From: Flavobacteriaceae bacterium
GTDB lineage: Bacteria; Bacteroidota; Bacteroidia; Flavobacteriales; Flavobacteriaceae
Length of the DNA: 64,000 nucleotides
Assembly: GCA_030148025.1 (NCBI GenBank)
Contig: JASBUG010000003.1
Coordinates: 1-64,000 of the forward strand
Direction of reading: 5' to 3'
Positions 8,816 to 16,544 of this stretch are shown piece after piece. The stretch's first letter is position 1, and the number at the start of each line of letters is the position of its first letter. The notes under the pieces are model-generated. The model did no database searches, was not told the DNA's origin, and saw only the letters and a list, made by a program, of their open reading frames with translations. Both the position numbers and the translations under genes were made by a program.

Positions 8816-10183
8816 ATGAACACGCAATTAGCCTATAATAAGCAGTTAGAAAATAGAAGTAATAACGAATTAAAACTAGCTTATAAAAAGAGTCAGCTAT
8901 TTAACAAACTTGTAAATAAAGAAGAAAGTATAGCTGTAGTAGGACTTGGTTATGTTGGATTACCATTAGCAGTACATATGGCTTCAAAATTTAAAGTATT
9001 AGGTTTTGATATTAACCAAGAAAAGATCTTACAACTATGGAATTTTCAAGATCCTTGTAAAGAATTAAGTACTGAGGACTTCAAGAATAAAGATATCACG
9101 TTCACAGCTACTGAAAGGTCATTAGGAAATGCAAAGCTATATATAGTAGCAGTTCCTACTCCTATCGACAAGTATAAAATGCCTTATCTGGAGCCATTAA
9201 AATCTGCAACAGCAATGGTTGCTAAACATTTAAAGAAAGGAGATTGTATAGTATTTGAATCTACAGTATTCCCTGGATGTACTGATGAGATTTGTGTGCC
9301 AATTCTTGAACGTATATCAAGGTTAAAGTTGAATGAAGATTTTACGGTTGGATATTCACCAGAACGTATTAACCCAGGAGATAAAAATCACACATTTACA
9401 AAGATTAAAAAGATTGTTTCGGGTAGTAATAATGAAGCATTAGATTTAATTACTAGTGTATATGAATCAGTAGTAGAAGCCGGTGTGCATCGTGCTGAAA
9501 GTATCAAGGTAGCTGAAGCTGCTAAGGTAGTGGAGAATATTCAACGTGATGTAAACATCGGCTTAATGAATGAGTTATCGCAAATTTTTAATGCACTTAG
9601 TATTAATACCAAAGATGTATTAAAAGCGGCTGGAACGAAATGGAATTTTCACAATTACTTTCCAGGTCTTGTAGGAGGACACTGTATTGGTGTAGATCCT
9701 TACTATTTAATTGATAGAGCTAAGAAATTTAATATCAGACCACAAATACTTGAAACTGTCCGTAAAACTAATGAAGGAATGGTAGATTTTATTGTGAAAT
9801 CTATTAAAAAGCGTCTTTGGATTAAAAAACCAAAAGAAAAAGTGACCATTCTTGTAAAAGGAATCACTTTTAAGGAAGATGTAAATGATGTTAGAAATTC
9901 TAAAGTAGTTGATATTATCAAACAGTTAAAGAAAAATGATTTTGAAGTTACTGTTGAAGATCCTCAAGCAAATCCATCTGAAGTACTTGATCATTATGGG
10001 ATAGAACTATCTAGCCAAAAAACGTATTCAAAACCTTTTGATGTAATTATTATGGCAGTTAACCATAAAGAATATCAATGTATGGATGAAGTTGTAACCA
10101 TGTTAACGCCTCAAGGTTTCTTATTTGATATTAGAGGAACATTTAAGCATTTAGTGCCTAAACACAGATATTTAACACTTTAA
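8816..10183 (+). CDS. Nucleotide-sugar (UDP-hexose type) 6-dehydrogenase
   Basis: This 455-residue enzyme of the UDP-glucose/GDP-mannose dehydrogenase family oxidises a nucleotide sugar to the uronic acid in two NAD-dependent steps. The Rossmann motif VVGLGYVGLPLA begins near residue 42, the central helix carries EAAKVVENIQRDVNIGLMNE with the conserved Lys and Asn, and the catalytic Cys is Cys290 in GGHCIGVDPYYL. The sequence is closest in feel to the TviB/WbpO branch (UDP-N-acetylhexosamine dehydrogenases), but the sugar cannot be fixed from sequence alone. A ~40-residue N-terminal extension precedes the Rossmann fold. It heads the operon with the zinc protein and the GT2, so it probably supplies the activated uronic acid for the polymer. 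Confidence 0.9.
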   Translation: MNTQLAYNKQLENRSNNELKLAYKKSQLFNKLVNKEESIAVVGLGYVGLPLAVHMASKFKVLGFDINQEKILQLWNFQDPCKELSTEDFKNKDITFTATERSLGNAKLYIVAVPTPIDKYKMPYLEPLKSATAMVAKHLKKGDCIVFESTVFPGCTDEICVPILERISRLKLNEDFTVGYSPERINPGDKNHTFTKIKKIVSGSNNEALDLITSVYESVVEAGVHRAESIKVAEAAKVVENIQRDVNIGLMNELSQIFNALSINTKDVLKAAGTKWNFHNYFPGLVGGHCIGVDPYYLIDRAKKFNIRPQILETVRKTNEGMVDFIVKSIKKRLWIKKPKEKVTILVKGITFKEDVNDVRNSKVVDIIKQLKKNDFEVTVEDPQANPSEVLDHYGIELSSQKTYSKPFDVIIMAVNHKEYQCMDEVVTMLTPQGFLFDIRGTFKHLVPKHRYLTL

Positions 10184-10210
10184 ACTAACTAGTAACAAAA
10201 GTTTATAACC

Positions 10211-11524
10211 ATGTTCAAAGTTGTTAAAAATAATAACCAAAAAATCCTTACTCAAGGCAGTATTGATTACTTGATAATTGAAAAGTGGTCAACTGCTTTA
10301 GAAGGAGCTTTAACTTCATGTAAAGCTGTAATAATTGCTACTAAGGAAGTTGCTTGGTTTAATGATATAGTGTTGCAACTTAGAACACATAAGGATAAAA
10401 ATGTATTCTTAAAACCCGTTTTTTATAAGTATGATGTTAAATCTGAATATGTAATTCATACAGATGGTTTATTTGAGGAAGATTTATCAAATGAAATGGT
10501 TAGAACCATAGTAGATAAAATACAAAATGTACCTCAGTTAGCATTTGAACAAAATTTTGATGTAACTACTAGACTAGTGCAATTTCTTTTTACTAGAGAA
10601 GCAAAGTTAGTTCCTGTTAAAAACAGACATTCCAAAATAGGGTACATTTATCCGTTTATTGGATTGTATTTTACAAATAAAGAATACGAAATAGAAAAAC
10701 AACTTCAGTTTTTAGTTAATGATGAAACTTTAGATGTGAAGCTAAAGGACAAAATACAGCTTTGTAATGATTGCCACGATAGTTATTTAATCTATAAAGA
10801 AACCTGCCCTAAATGTAAATCAATTGATCTTGAAGCTCAAGATATAATTCACCATTTCACTTGTGCTCATGTGGCACCACAGGAACAGTTTATGAATAGT
10901 GAAGATGATAATTTACAATGTCCTAAATGCGACAAGCATTTACGTCATATAGGGATAGATTATGATAAACCTTCATCAGTATATAACTGTAATACATGCG
11001 ACCATAACTTTCAAGTTTCACAAGTTTTAGCAGAATGCCACAGCTGTAATCATGTGAACAGTTTGGAAGAGCTTATTGAGGTAACAATTTATGACTATGA
11101 ACTTACTATGAAAGCAATGCTTTTAGCAGAAGGTAAGTATCAAGTCCATAAAACTGAAGCTAAAAATGATACGCTGGTTTTTAAACAATTACTAGATCAA
11201 GAAAGAAAAAGGCATTTTGCTAAAGGACACTCTAGCTACTTGTTTACTGTGTCATTAACAGGTGAATTGCTAAATATTTTAGATAGCAATTATATAAATA
11301 GTTTCTGGAAAGATATGAAACAAGTAGCAAGAGAGTATGTTGTTAACGATTTATGCTATGTAAGAGAAGGCAATTCTATAAGATTATTGCTATTAGATAT
11401 GTTGCAAGTTGAAGCAGAACAATTACAGCAAAAAATGATTTACAATATGGAATTGTTGTTAAGTGATAATATTAAGTCACATATTACCATAGAAAATAAA
11501 TTAATAAACGTAGATACCCTATGA
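10211..11524 (+). CDS. TackOD1-like zinc-binding protein in polysaccharide operon
   Basis: The 437-residue protein has an N-terminal ~180-residue region without a motif I recognise, then a Cys/His-rich section at about residues 185-285: LCNDCHDSYL, ETCPKCKS, FTCAHVAPQEQF, LQCPKCDKHLRHIGIDYDKP, YNCNTCDHNF and AECHSCNHVN. The CPKC-x-LRHIG-DYD-P signature resembles the TackOD1 output domain, described as a predicted metal-binding output domain of signalling proteins. The C-terminal ~150 residues look like a degenerate GGDEF-sized helical/beta region without a GGDEF motif. Its stop overlaps the start of the GT2 gene (ATGA), so the two are translationally coupled. A regulatory partner for the synthase is inferred. 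Confidence 0.6.
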   Translation: MFKVVKNNNQKILTQGSIDYLIIEKWSTALEGALTSCKAVIIATKEVAWFNDIVLQLRTHKDKNVFLKPVFYKYDVKSEYVIHTDGLFEEDLSNEMVRTIVDKIQNVPQLAFEQNFDVTTRLVQFLFTREAKLVPVKNRHSKIGYIYPFIGLYFTNKEYEIEKQLQFLVNDETLDVKLKDKIQLCNDCHDSYLIYKETCPKCKSIDLEAQDIIHHFTCAHVAPQEQFMNSEDDNLQCPKCDKHLRHIGIDYDKPSSVYNCNTCDHNFQVSQVLAECHSCNHVNSLEELIEVTIYDYELTMKAMLLAEGKYQVHKTEAKNDTLVFKQLLDQERKRHFAKGHSSYLFTVSLTGELLNILDSNYINSFWKDMKQVAREYVVNDLCYVREGNSIRLLLLDMLQVEAEQLQQKMIYNMELLLSDNIKSHITIENKLINVDTL

Positions 11525-12828
11525 ACCACTTAATACCAGAATATCTAAACTATTGGTTTGAAGTTGGAATATGGAAGTTTATTCGCATATTCTGGTATTT
11601 CGTGTTATTTGAGTTTACACGATATATTATAATAGATTATATCGTTTATGGAATTTTTTATTTAAACAGAAAGAAAAGACAAGATCGATGGGATTTAGCT
11701 AAACAAAAGTTTAGATTAGAAAATCCCCTGGTATCTATTATTATACCTGGTAAAAATGAAGGGAAGCACTTGTATAAATTAACAAAGTCATTATCCGAAC
11801 AAACATACACAAACTTTGAACTAATAATAGTAGATGATGGCTCTGATGATGACACACCTATCATTGGAGAAAATCTGAAAAAGCACGGATTGATTGACTT
11901 GTTCTTGCGAAACGATCAAAGAGGAGGGAAGGCATCTGCAGCAAATTTTGCATTACAATTTTGCAAAGGCAAATACATAGTGCATCTAGATGCAGATTGC
12001 TCCTTTGATCGTGATGCTATAGAAAATGTGGTAATACCTTTTTATATAGATGAAAATATTGGTGCTGTAGGAGGAAACGTTAAGGTAAGAAATTATAAAA
12101 GTAGTTTATGTGCTAAACTACAAGCAATTGAGTATCTTAAAACAGTGTCTGTAGGAAGGATTGTGACATCGTATCTTGGGATATATAAAATAATATCTGG
12201 AGCCTTTGGTGCTTTTAGGTCAGATGTTATTAGTAGTATTGGTGGTTGGGATATTGGTCCAGGACTTGATGGTGACATCACCGTAAAAATTAGAAAATCA
12301 GGATATAGAGTGTATTTTGAACCAACAGCTGTATGTTTAACCAATGCTCCAGAAAAATTTAAAGTATTAACTAAGCAGCGTTTGCGTTGGGATAAATCTA
12401 TTATCCGTTTTAGAGTACGTAAACATAAAGATGTATATTTTCCTAATGCTAATTTTAAGTGGTCTACATTCTTTTCATTAGCAGAAAATGTGTTTTATAA
12501 TGTTATTCTTGATGTACTTTGGTGGATATATATAATAGATATTTGTATTAATTACAGTGGCTCTTTACAGTTTGTTATTCCTATGAATATCACCTTGTAT
12601 TTTGTAATGAGTTATGTGCAAATGTGTAGTATATATATGTTTTCTGAACGTAGAGAAGAGGAAAAATATTTATGGAAATATGTAGCATTTATGACATTTT
12701 ATACTGGTATGTATTTACGTATAGTACGAACTATAGCGTATTACAAAGAGTTTTTCTTTAAACGTTCGTTTGAAGATCCTTGGAATCCTTATAAATCTTC
12801 AAGGTTGGCAAAAGAGCACGGTCTTTAA
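11521..12828 (+). CDS. Membrane-embedded processive glycosyltransferase, family GT2
   Basis: This 435-residue polymerising glycosyltransferase carries every GT2 landmark: VSIIIPGKNEG near residue 76, D105-D106 in VDDGSDDD, the D157-A-D159 metal/nucleotide motif, the acceptor-site Asp in GPGLDGDIT, and QRLRW (Q286-W290), the QxxRW motif of processive synthases such as cellulose, chitin and hyaluronan synthases. One membrane segment precedes the domain (FWYFVLFEFTRYIIIDYIVY) and three or so follow it. It overlaps the upstream zinc-protein gene by 4 bp. It probably builds and translocates a uronic-acid-containing polysaccharide; the product is not deducible. Confidence 0.9.
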   Translation: MNHLIPEYLNYWFEVGIWKFIRIFWYFVLFEFTRYIIIDYIVYGIFYLNRKKRQDRWDLAKQKFRLENPLVSIIIPGKNEGKHLYKLTKSLSEQTYTNFELIIVDDGSDDDTPIIGENLKKHGLIDLFLRNDQRGGKASAANFALQFCKGKYIVHLDADCSFDRDAIENVVIPFYIDENIGAVGGNVKVRNYKSSLCAKLQAIEYLKTVSVGRIVTSYLGIYKIISGAFGAFRSDVISSIGGWDIGPGLDGDITVKIRKSGYRVYFEPTAVCLTNAPEKFKVLTKQRLRWDKSIIRFRVRKHKDVYFPNANFKWSTFFSLAENVFYNVILDVLWWIYIIDICINYSGSLQFVIPMNITLYFVMSYVQMCSIYMFSERREEEKYLWKYVAFMTFYTGMYLRIVRTIAYYKEFFFKRSFEDPWNPYKSSRLAKEHGL

Positions 12829-12831
12829 AAA

Positions 12832-12901
12832 CCATTCGTCGACACTTATCTTCCATTCACCGCTCTTATCTTAGGTATTTATCGAACTTTAAGTTAAATT
12901 G
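12832..12901 (+). promoter_or_regulatory. LytTR-type tandem operator upstream of the response-regulator/H-NOX operon
   Basis: CCATTCGTC (12832-12840) is repeated as CCATTCACC (12853-12861), 21 bp apart start to start and seven of nine bases identical. Thirteen bases around the first copy (CCATTCGTCGACA) are identical to the site at 8705. A weak -7-like sequence, TTAAATTG, lies 33 bp after the second repeat at 12894-12901; another candidate is AACTTTAA at 12885. The ATG of the next gene is at 12945. Confidence 0.55.
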
Positions 12902-12944
12902 ATAAAAAATCATTCATCTTTAGTATACCTAAAATCAAATAAGA

Positions 12945-13358
12945 ATGCGTAATCTGTCATTATTACTAATTGAAGACGATGAAATAGAAACTCTAAAGTT
13001 TCAAAAAATAGTTAGTTCAATAAGTGAAAAGCATAAAGTAACAATTGCCCAAAATGGAGAAGAAGCTCTAAAGCTTGTGAAAAATATTGGGCAATTACCA
13101 AATGTAATTCTTCTAGATTTAAATATGCCTAAACTAAATGGGCTTGAGTTTCTGAAAATTTTAAAGAACAGCGGAGTTTTAAAATATATTCCTGTTGTTA
13201 TTCTAACTACATCAAATTACCCTAACGACATTCTTGAGTGTTATGAAATGGGAATAGCTGGTTATTTAATGAAGCCGTTAAAATATCAGGATTATAAAAA
13301 GCTAATTGAAAATTTTATAACTTACTGGAGTGTAAACGAATTCGCTCGAAAAAATTAA
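12945..13358 (+). CDS. Stand-alone CheY-like response regulator
   Basis: A single receiver domain of 137 residues (Rcp1/CheY-like) with the acidic pair in LLIEDDEIET, the phospho-acceptor Asp58 in LLDLNMPKLNG, Thr in ILTTSN and Lys in YLMKPLK. There is no output domain, so it works by protein-protein contact or as a phosphate sink. It is the first gene downstream of the second LytTR-type operator and precedes the H-NOX gene by 127 bp. It is a plausible second receiver for the H-NOX kinase or Hpt protein. Confidence 0.85.
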   Translation: MRNLSLLLIEDDEIETLKFQKIVSSISEKHKVTIAQNGEEALKLVKNIGQLPNVILLDLNMPKLNGLEFLKILKNSGVLKYIPVVILTTSNYPNDILECYEMGIAGYLMKPLKYQDYKKLIENFITYWSVNEFARKN

Positions 13359-13394
13359 AAATAATTTATATGAAATGAGCCATAATAACTAGTT

Positions 13395-13431
13395 GGTAAT
13401 CCCAGCTTAAAAGGGATACGTAGAGCTTACC
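13395..13431 (+). promoter_or_regulatory. Structured leader upstream of the H-NOX gene
   Basis: Within the 127-bp gap before the H-NOX gene a nested fold is visible: GGTAA (13395-13399) pairs with TTACC (13427-13431), enclosing CCC (13401-13403) paired with GGG (13413-13415). The inner loop is AGCTTAAAA and the 3' side holds an unpaired ATACGTAGAGC. No U-tract follows, so it is not a terminator. It does not match a riboswitch I can name. Confidence 0.35.
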
Positions 13432-13485
13432 GAAGTGTTTAATGGCGAATTACATCTGACAGTTAAAAAAAACAAATATAAACAG

Positions 13486-14031
13486 ATGAAAGGAATAGTA
13501 TTTACAGAATTTTTATCACTAGTTGAAGACAAATTTGGATTGGAAACAGTTGATGAAATTATTCAAAAATCTGAGTTACCTTCAAAAGGAATTTACACAT
13601 CTATTGGCACCTATGATTTTTCAGAAATGTTAAGCTTATTGGTGCATTTAAGTGAAAAGACTTCGTTAAGTATAGATGATCTTTTATATACCTATGCCGA
13701 ACACTTTTTTGGTGTATTAGTTAATACTTATGGAGAACTGTTAAGTAGATATAAAGATCCAATAGAAATGCTGGCTTCAATTGAAAATCATATACATGTT
13801 GAGGTTAGAAAAATTTACCCTGATGCCGAACTACCTACATTTACTGTTTTAGAAAAAACTACTGATAAATTAGTTCTAGAATACATGTCTAGTAGAGCGA
13901 TGTATAGTTTTGGATTAGGATTAATGCATAAAACGTTTGAGCATTTTAATCAAAAAGCAGAAATCACCTTAGATAAGATTAAATCTGATGGGTCTAAAGT
14001 AAATTATACAATTGTAAAAATTAGTGAGTAA
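13486..14031 (+). CDS. H-NOX haem nitric-oxide sensor
   Basis: This 181-residue stand-alone H-NOX (HNOB) domain binds ferrous haem and senses NO. The proximal ligand is His104 in ENHIHVEVRKIYPDAELP and the haem-propionate motif Y-x-S-x-R is Y133-M-S135-S-R137. The position five residues after that Arg, where O2-binding H-NOX proteins have a distal Tyr, is Phe142 by gap-free counting, which points to NO rather than O2 sensing. The start at ATG 13486 (MKGIVFTEFL) is the family's usual N-terminus; an upstream in-frame GTG at 13435 would add 17 unconserved residues. The stop overlaps the kinase start by 8 bp, the classic H-NOX/histidine kinase pair. Confidence 0.93.
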   Translation: MKGIVFTEFLSLVEDKFGLETVDEIIQKSELPSKGIYTSIGTYDFSEMLSLLVHLSEKTSLSIDDLLYTYAEHFFGVLVNTYGELLSRYKDPIEMLASIENHIHVEVRKIYPDAELPTFTVLEKTTDKLVLEYMSSRAMYSFGLGLMHKTFEHFNQKAEITLDKIKSDGSKVNYTIVKISE

Positions 14032-15241
14032 CACAAAAATAGACATATTACAAAGAGCTCTAGAACGTGAACGTATAGCTAGAAAAGAAGCCGAAAGAAT
14101 ACTGGAAGATAAATCTAGGCAGTTATACGAATTGTCTGAAGAGCTTAAAAAAACAAACAAAGCTTTACAAGGAAATCTCAGTGAAAAAACATTAGAGTTA
14201 CAAGCTATTTTTGACAACAGCAGCTTAGGAATTGTTTTAACGAAGTATGGAAAAATTATTGAAACCAATAAAGCTTTTGAAGAGCTTTTAGGGTTTACTT
14301 CAGAAGAACTAAAGCAAATGGATGTTAAGTCTATTTCTGTGAGTAATGATTATCCAAACTCAAGAGATTTAATGGAAAAACTCAATAATGGAATTATTGA
14401 TAAGTTTTCGGTTAATAAAAGATACGTAAAAAAGGATTCTACTGTTATTTGGGCAAAAACTAATGTGGCGGCAATTAGAGATAAAAGCGGACAAATTATT
14501 TATCAAGTAGCTTTAGTAGAAGATATTACAGAAGATTTAAAATTACAAGAAGAACGTAAAGAACTTATAGGTGATCTAAAAAAGAAAAATAAAGACTTAA
14601 GAGACTTTGCTCATATAGTATCTCACGATTTAAAATCTCCTTTACGTAGTATGGATACTCTTATTAATTGGTTAAAGGAACATTGTGAATCTGGCGATAC
14701 AGATAACTTCAATAATGCTTACGAAATGCTTATTGATAAGCTGACTAAAATGGATAGTCTTATTGACGGAGTACTAAGGTATTCTAGTATTGATAGTGTA
14801 GAACAAATTAATGAGGAGGTAGACTTAAAGATGTTGTTAGAGGATACTGTAAATATGATTCATATTCCAGATCATATTGAAATGCAGTTGTCTAATGATT
14901 TTCCTGTAATAAATGGTGATTTTTTTAGGATCCAACAACTATTTCAAAACTTAATAAGTAATGCTATAAAAAGCATAGATAAACCTCAAGGTAAAGTAAG
15001 TGTTCAATACCAATCACATGATCATTTTTGGGAATTTTCAGTAAGTGATAATGGTAAAGGTATTCCTGAAGCTTATAAGGAAAAAATCTTTGAGATGTTT
15101 CAGTCTCTTGATGATCAGGAAGATTCAACAGGAGTAGGATTATCTATAGTGAAAAAGATAATCGAGTATTACAATGGAGATGTTTGGTTTGAGTCTGAAG
15201 TAGGAAAAGGAACAACATTTTATTTTACGTTAAAAAAATGA
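14024..15241 (+). CDS. PAS-domain histidine kinase paired with H-NOX
   Basis: A 405-residue cytoplasmic kinase starting at GTG 14024. It contains an N-terminal coiled coil (about 1-60, IDILQRALERERIARKEAER), a PAS domain (about 65-175, with GLYG-like FDNSSLGIVLTKYG and VEDITE at its end), a HisKA dimerisation domain with phospho-acceptor His201 in VSHDLKSPLRS, and an HATPase_c domain with N-box NLISNAIKS, DNGKGIP and GVGLSIVKKI. No membrane segment is visible. In characterised systems NO-bound H-NOX inhibits its partner kinase. The ATGA overlap with the Hpt gene downstream means translational coupling. Confidence 0.9.
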   Translation: MSNTKIDILQRALERERIARKEAERILEDKSRQLYELSEELKKTNKALQGNLSEKTLELQAIFDNSSLGIVLTKYGKIIETNKAFEELLGFTSEELKQMDVKSISVSNDYPNSRDLMEKLNNGIIDKFSVNKRYVKKDSTVIWAKTNVAAIRDKSGQIIYQVALVEDITEDLKLQEERKELIGDLKKKNKDLRDFAHIVSHDLKSPLRSMDTLINWLKEHCESGDTDNFNNAYEMLIDKLTKMDSLIDGVLRYSSIDSVEQINEEVDLKMLLEDTVNMIHIPDHIEMQLSNDFPVINGDFFRIQQLFQNLISNAIKSIDKPQGKVSVQYQSHDHFWEFSVSDNGKGIPEAYKEKIFEMFQSLDDQEDSTGVGLSIVKKIIEYYNGDVWFESEVGKGTTFYFTLKK

Positions 15242-15564
15242 GGTATTCAGAACAGCCAAACATTAATTATTTAAAGGAGATTGCTAATGGTGATGATGCT
15301 TTTGAAGCACAATTAATTGGTATAATTAAAAGGGAATACCCATTTGAAGTAAAAGAATTTCTGCAAAATTTTGACAGCAAGAATTATAAACTAGCAGCAG
15401 AAAATGTACATAAATTAAAACATAAAATTAATATGTTTGGATTATCTAAGGGATATGTAATTGCTGCTGACTTTGAAAAAGAGTTAAAAGCAAGTGAGTT
15501 TTCAAAATATGAAACCTTTAAACAAATACTTCAAACCATAGAAAACTACATTAAAACGTTGTAA
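15238..15564 (+). CDS. Hpt phosphotransfer protein
   Basis: This 108-residue single-domain histidine phosphotransferase has its probable phospho-accepting His at residue 58 in NVHKLKHKINMFGL, a variant of the usual H-x-L-K-G motif in which Gly is replaced by His. It is helical throughout, as expected for the four-helix Hpt bundle. It overlaps the kinase gene by 4 bp. A separate Hpt implies a His-Asp-His-Asp relay, but the kinase has no receiver domain, so the CheY-like protein at 12945 may be the intermediate receiver. Confidence 0.8.
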   Translation: MRYSEQPNINYLKEIANGDDAFEAQLIGIIKREYPFEVKEFLQNFDSKNYKLAAENVHKLKHKINMFGLSKGYVIAADFEKELKASEFSKYETFKQILQTIENYIKTL

Positions 15565-15604
15565 ATGTTTTCGTATATTTAAAGTGAATTAGAATTAAAT
15601 CCCA

Positions 15605-15658
15605 ATGAAACGAACATTAATAAATTTTAAAAATTTCTTCGCAAAAGAATATGTTTAA
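15605..15658 (+). CDS. Possible 17-residue peptide ORF
   Basis: The 188-bp gap between the Hpt and LytTR genes holds an ATG-initiated ORF of 17 codons (MKRTLINFKNFFAKEYV), basic and amphipathic. A TATATTTA box resembling the -7 element lies upstream at 15574-15581. There is no homology evidence and an ORF this short arises easily by chance, so it is recorded only as a possibility. Confidence 0.15.
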   Translation: MKRTLINFKNFFAKEYV

Positions 15659-15752
15659 AATTTTTAATGTGAGAACGAGTATAACGAGTGGTTGCACACG
15701 TTGTCAATTTCATAATTAACATATAATCAAATAATTACTAAAATTTAAACGT

Positions 15753-16451
15753 GTGAAAAGCATAATTATTGATGATGAAACTACGGCAAGAGCCATTATT
15801 AATAAAATGTGTCAAGATCTTCCAGAGCTAGAGGTTCTTGATGAGTTTTCTAATGCAATTGAAGCTATAAAATTCCTAAACGAAAATAATAATACAGAGC
15901 TTATTTTTTTAGACATACACATGCCTGCATTTTCTGGTTTCGATTTTGTAAAAACTTTAAAAAATCCACCAAAAATAATTATTACTACATCTGATAAAGA
16001 TTTTGCCTTAACTGCTTTTGAATATGATTGTATTGTAGATTATTTAGTAAAGCCTATTACTCAAGAACGTTTTAACAAAGCTGTGCAAAAAGCTAAAACT
16101 ACAGCCGTGTCAAAAGTAAATGAATCTAATGAGCTTCCTGAAAATGATCTTTATGTGAATATAGACAGGCGATTGGTTAAAATTAACATACCAGATATTT
16201 ATGTTATTGAAGCTAAAGGAGATTATATAAATATTAAAACTGAAGCTAAGAATCATTTAGTACATGCACCATTAAAAAAAATAGCTGAAAAATTACCAAA
16301 CAGCCTCTTCTTAAAAGTACATAGATCATATATCATTAACACTTCTAAAATCATTGATATTGAAGATAATAGTGTGCTAATTAAACAAGATATCATTCCT
16401 GTAAGTCGTGCAAATAGACCTGAACTCATGAAGCGTTTAAATCTATTATAG
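15753..16451 (+). CDS. LytTR-family DNA-binding response regulator
   Basis: This 232-residue regulator starts at GTG 15753 (MKSIIIDDETTAR). It has a receiver domain at about 1-120 with phospho-acceptor Asp54 in IFLDIHMPAFSG and Lys in YLVKPI. A LytTR DNA-binding domain spans about 135-230 (VIEAKGDYINIKT, LFLKVHRSYIINTSKI, IPVSRANRPEL). LytTR proteins bind two direct 9-bp repeats about two helical turns apart. Such repeats occur three times around this gene (8705, 12832, 16471), making it the natural candidate regulator of the polysaccharide operons. Confidence 0.92.
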   Translation: MKSIIIDDETTARAIINKMCQDLPELEVLDEFSNAIEAIKFLNENNNTELIFLDIHMPAFSGFDFVKTLKNPPKIIITTSDKDFALTAFEYDCIVDYLVKPITQERFNKAVQKAKTTAVSKVNESNELPENDLYVNIDRRLVKINIPDIYVIEAKGDYINIKTEAKNHLVHAPLKKIAEKLPNSLFLKVHRSYIINTSKIIDIEDNSVLIKQDIIPVSRANRPELMKRLNLL

Positions 16452-16470
16452 GGTTAGCAGTAGTTAATTA

Positions 16471-16540
16471 CTATTCGTCTACACAAAACTTCTAACCATC
16501 GATAATTAAAGGCAATACTCCGTTCTTAAAACTACTTTTA
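16471..16540 (+). promoter_or_regulatory. LytTR-type tandem operator and promoter of the TolC/HlyD-like operon
   Basis: CTATTCGTC (16471-16479) is followed 21 bp later by CTAACCATC (16492-16500), six of nine bases matching. A -7-like box TACTTTTA lies at 16533-16540, exactly 33 bp after the second repeat, as at the 8705 site. Both promoters also share AAAACTACTTT. The downstream GTG start is at 16545, so the leader would be extremely short or absent. Confidence 0.55.
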
Positions 16541-16544
16541 GAAC

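Noticed and set aside
13395-13485. c-di-GMP-I riboswitch in the H-NOX leader
   Set aside because: Only the first stem-loop is vaguely similar; the second stem and tetraloop receptor cannot be found, so it is left as an unidentified structure.
15670-15700. AACGAGTATAACGAGTGG direct repeat before the LytTR gene as a fourth LytTR operator
   Set aside because: The repeat unit is spaced only 10 bp and does not match the CCATTCGTC consensus.
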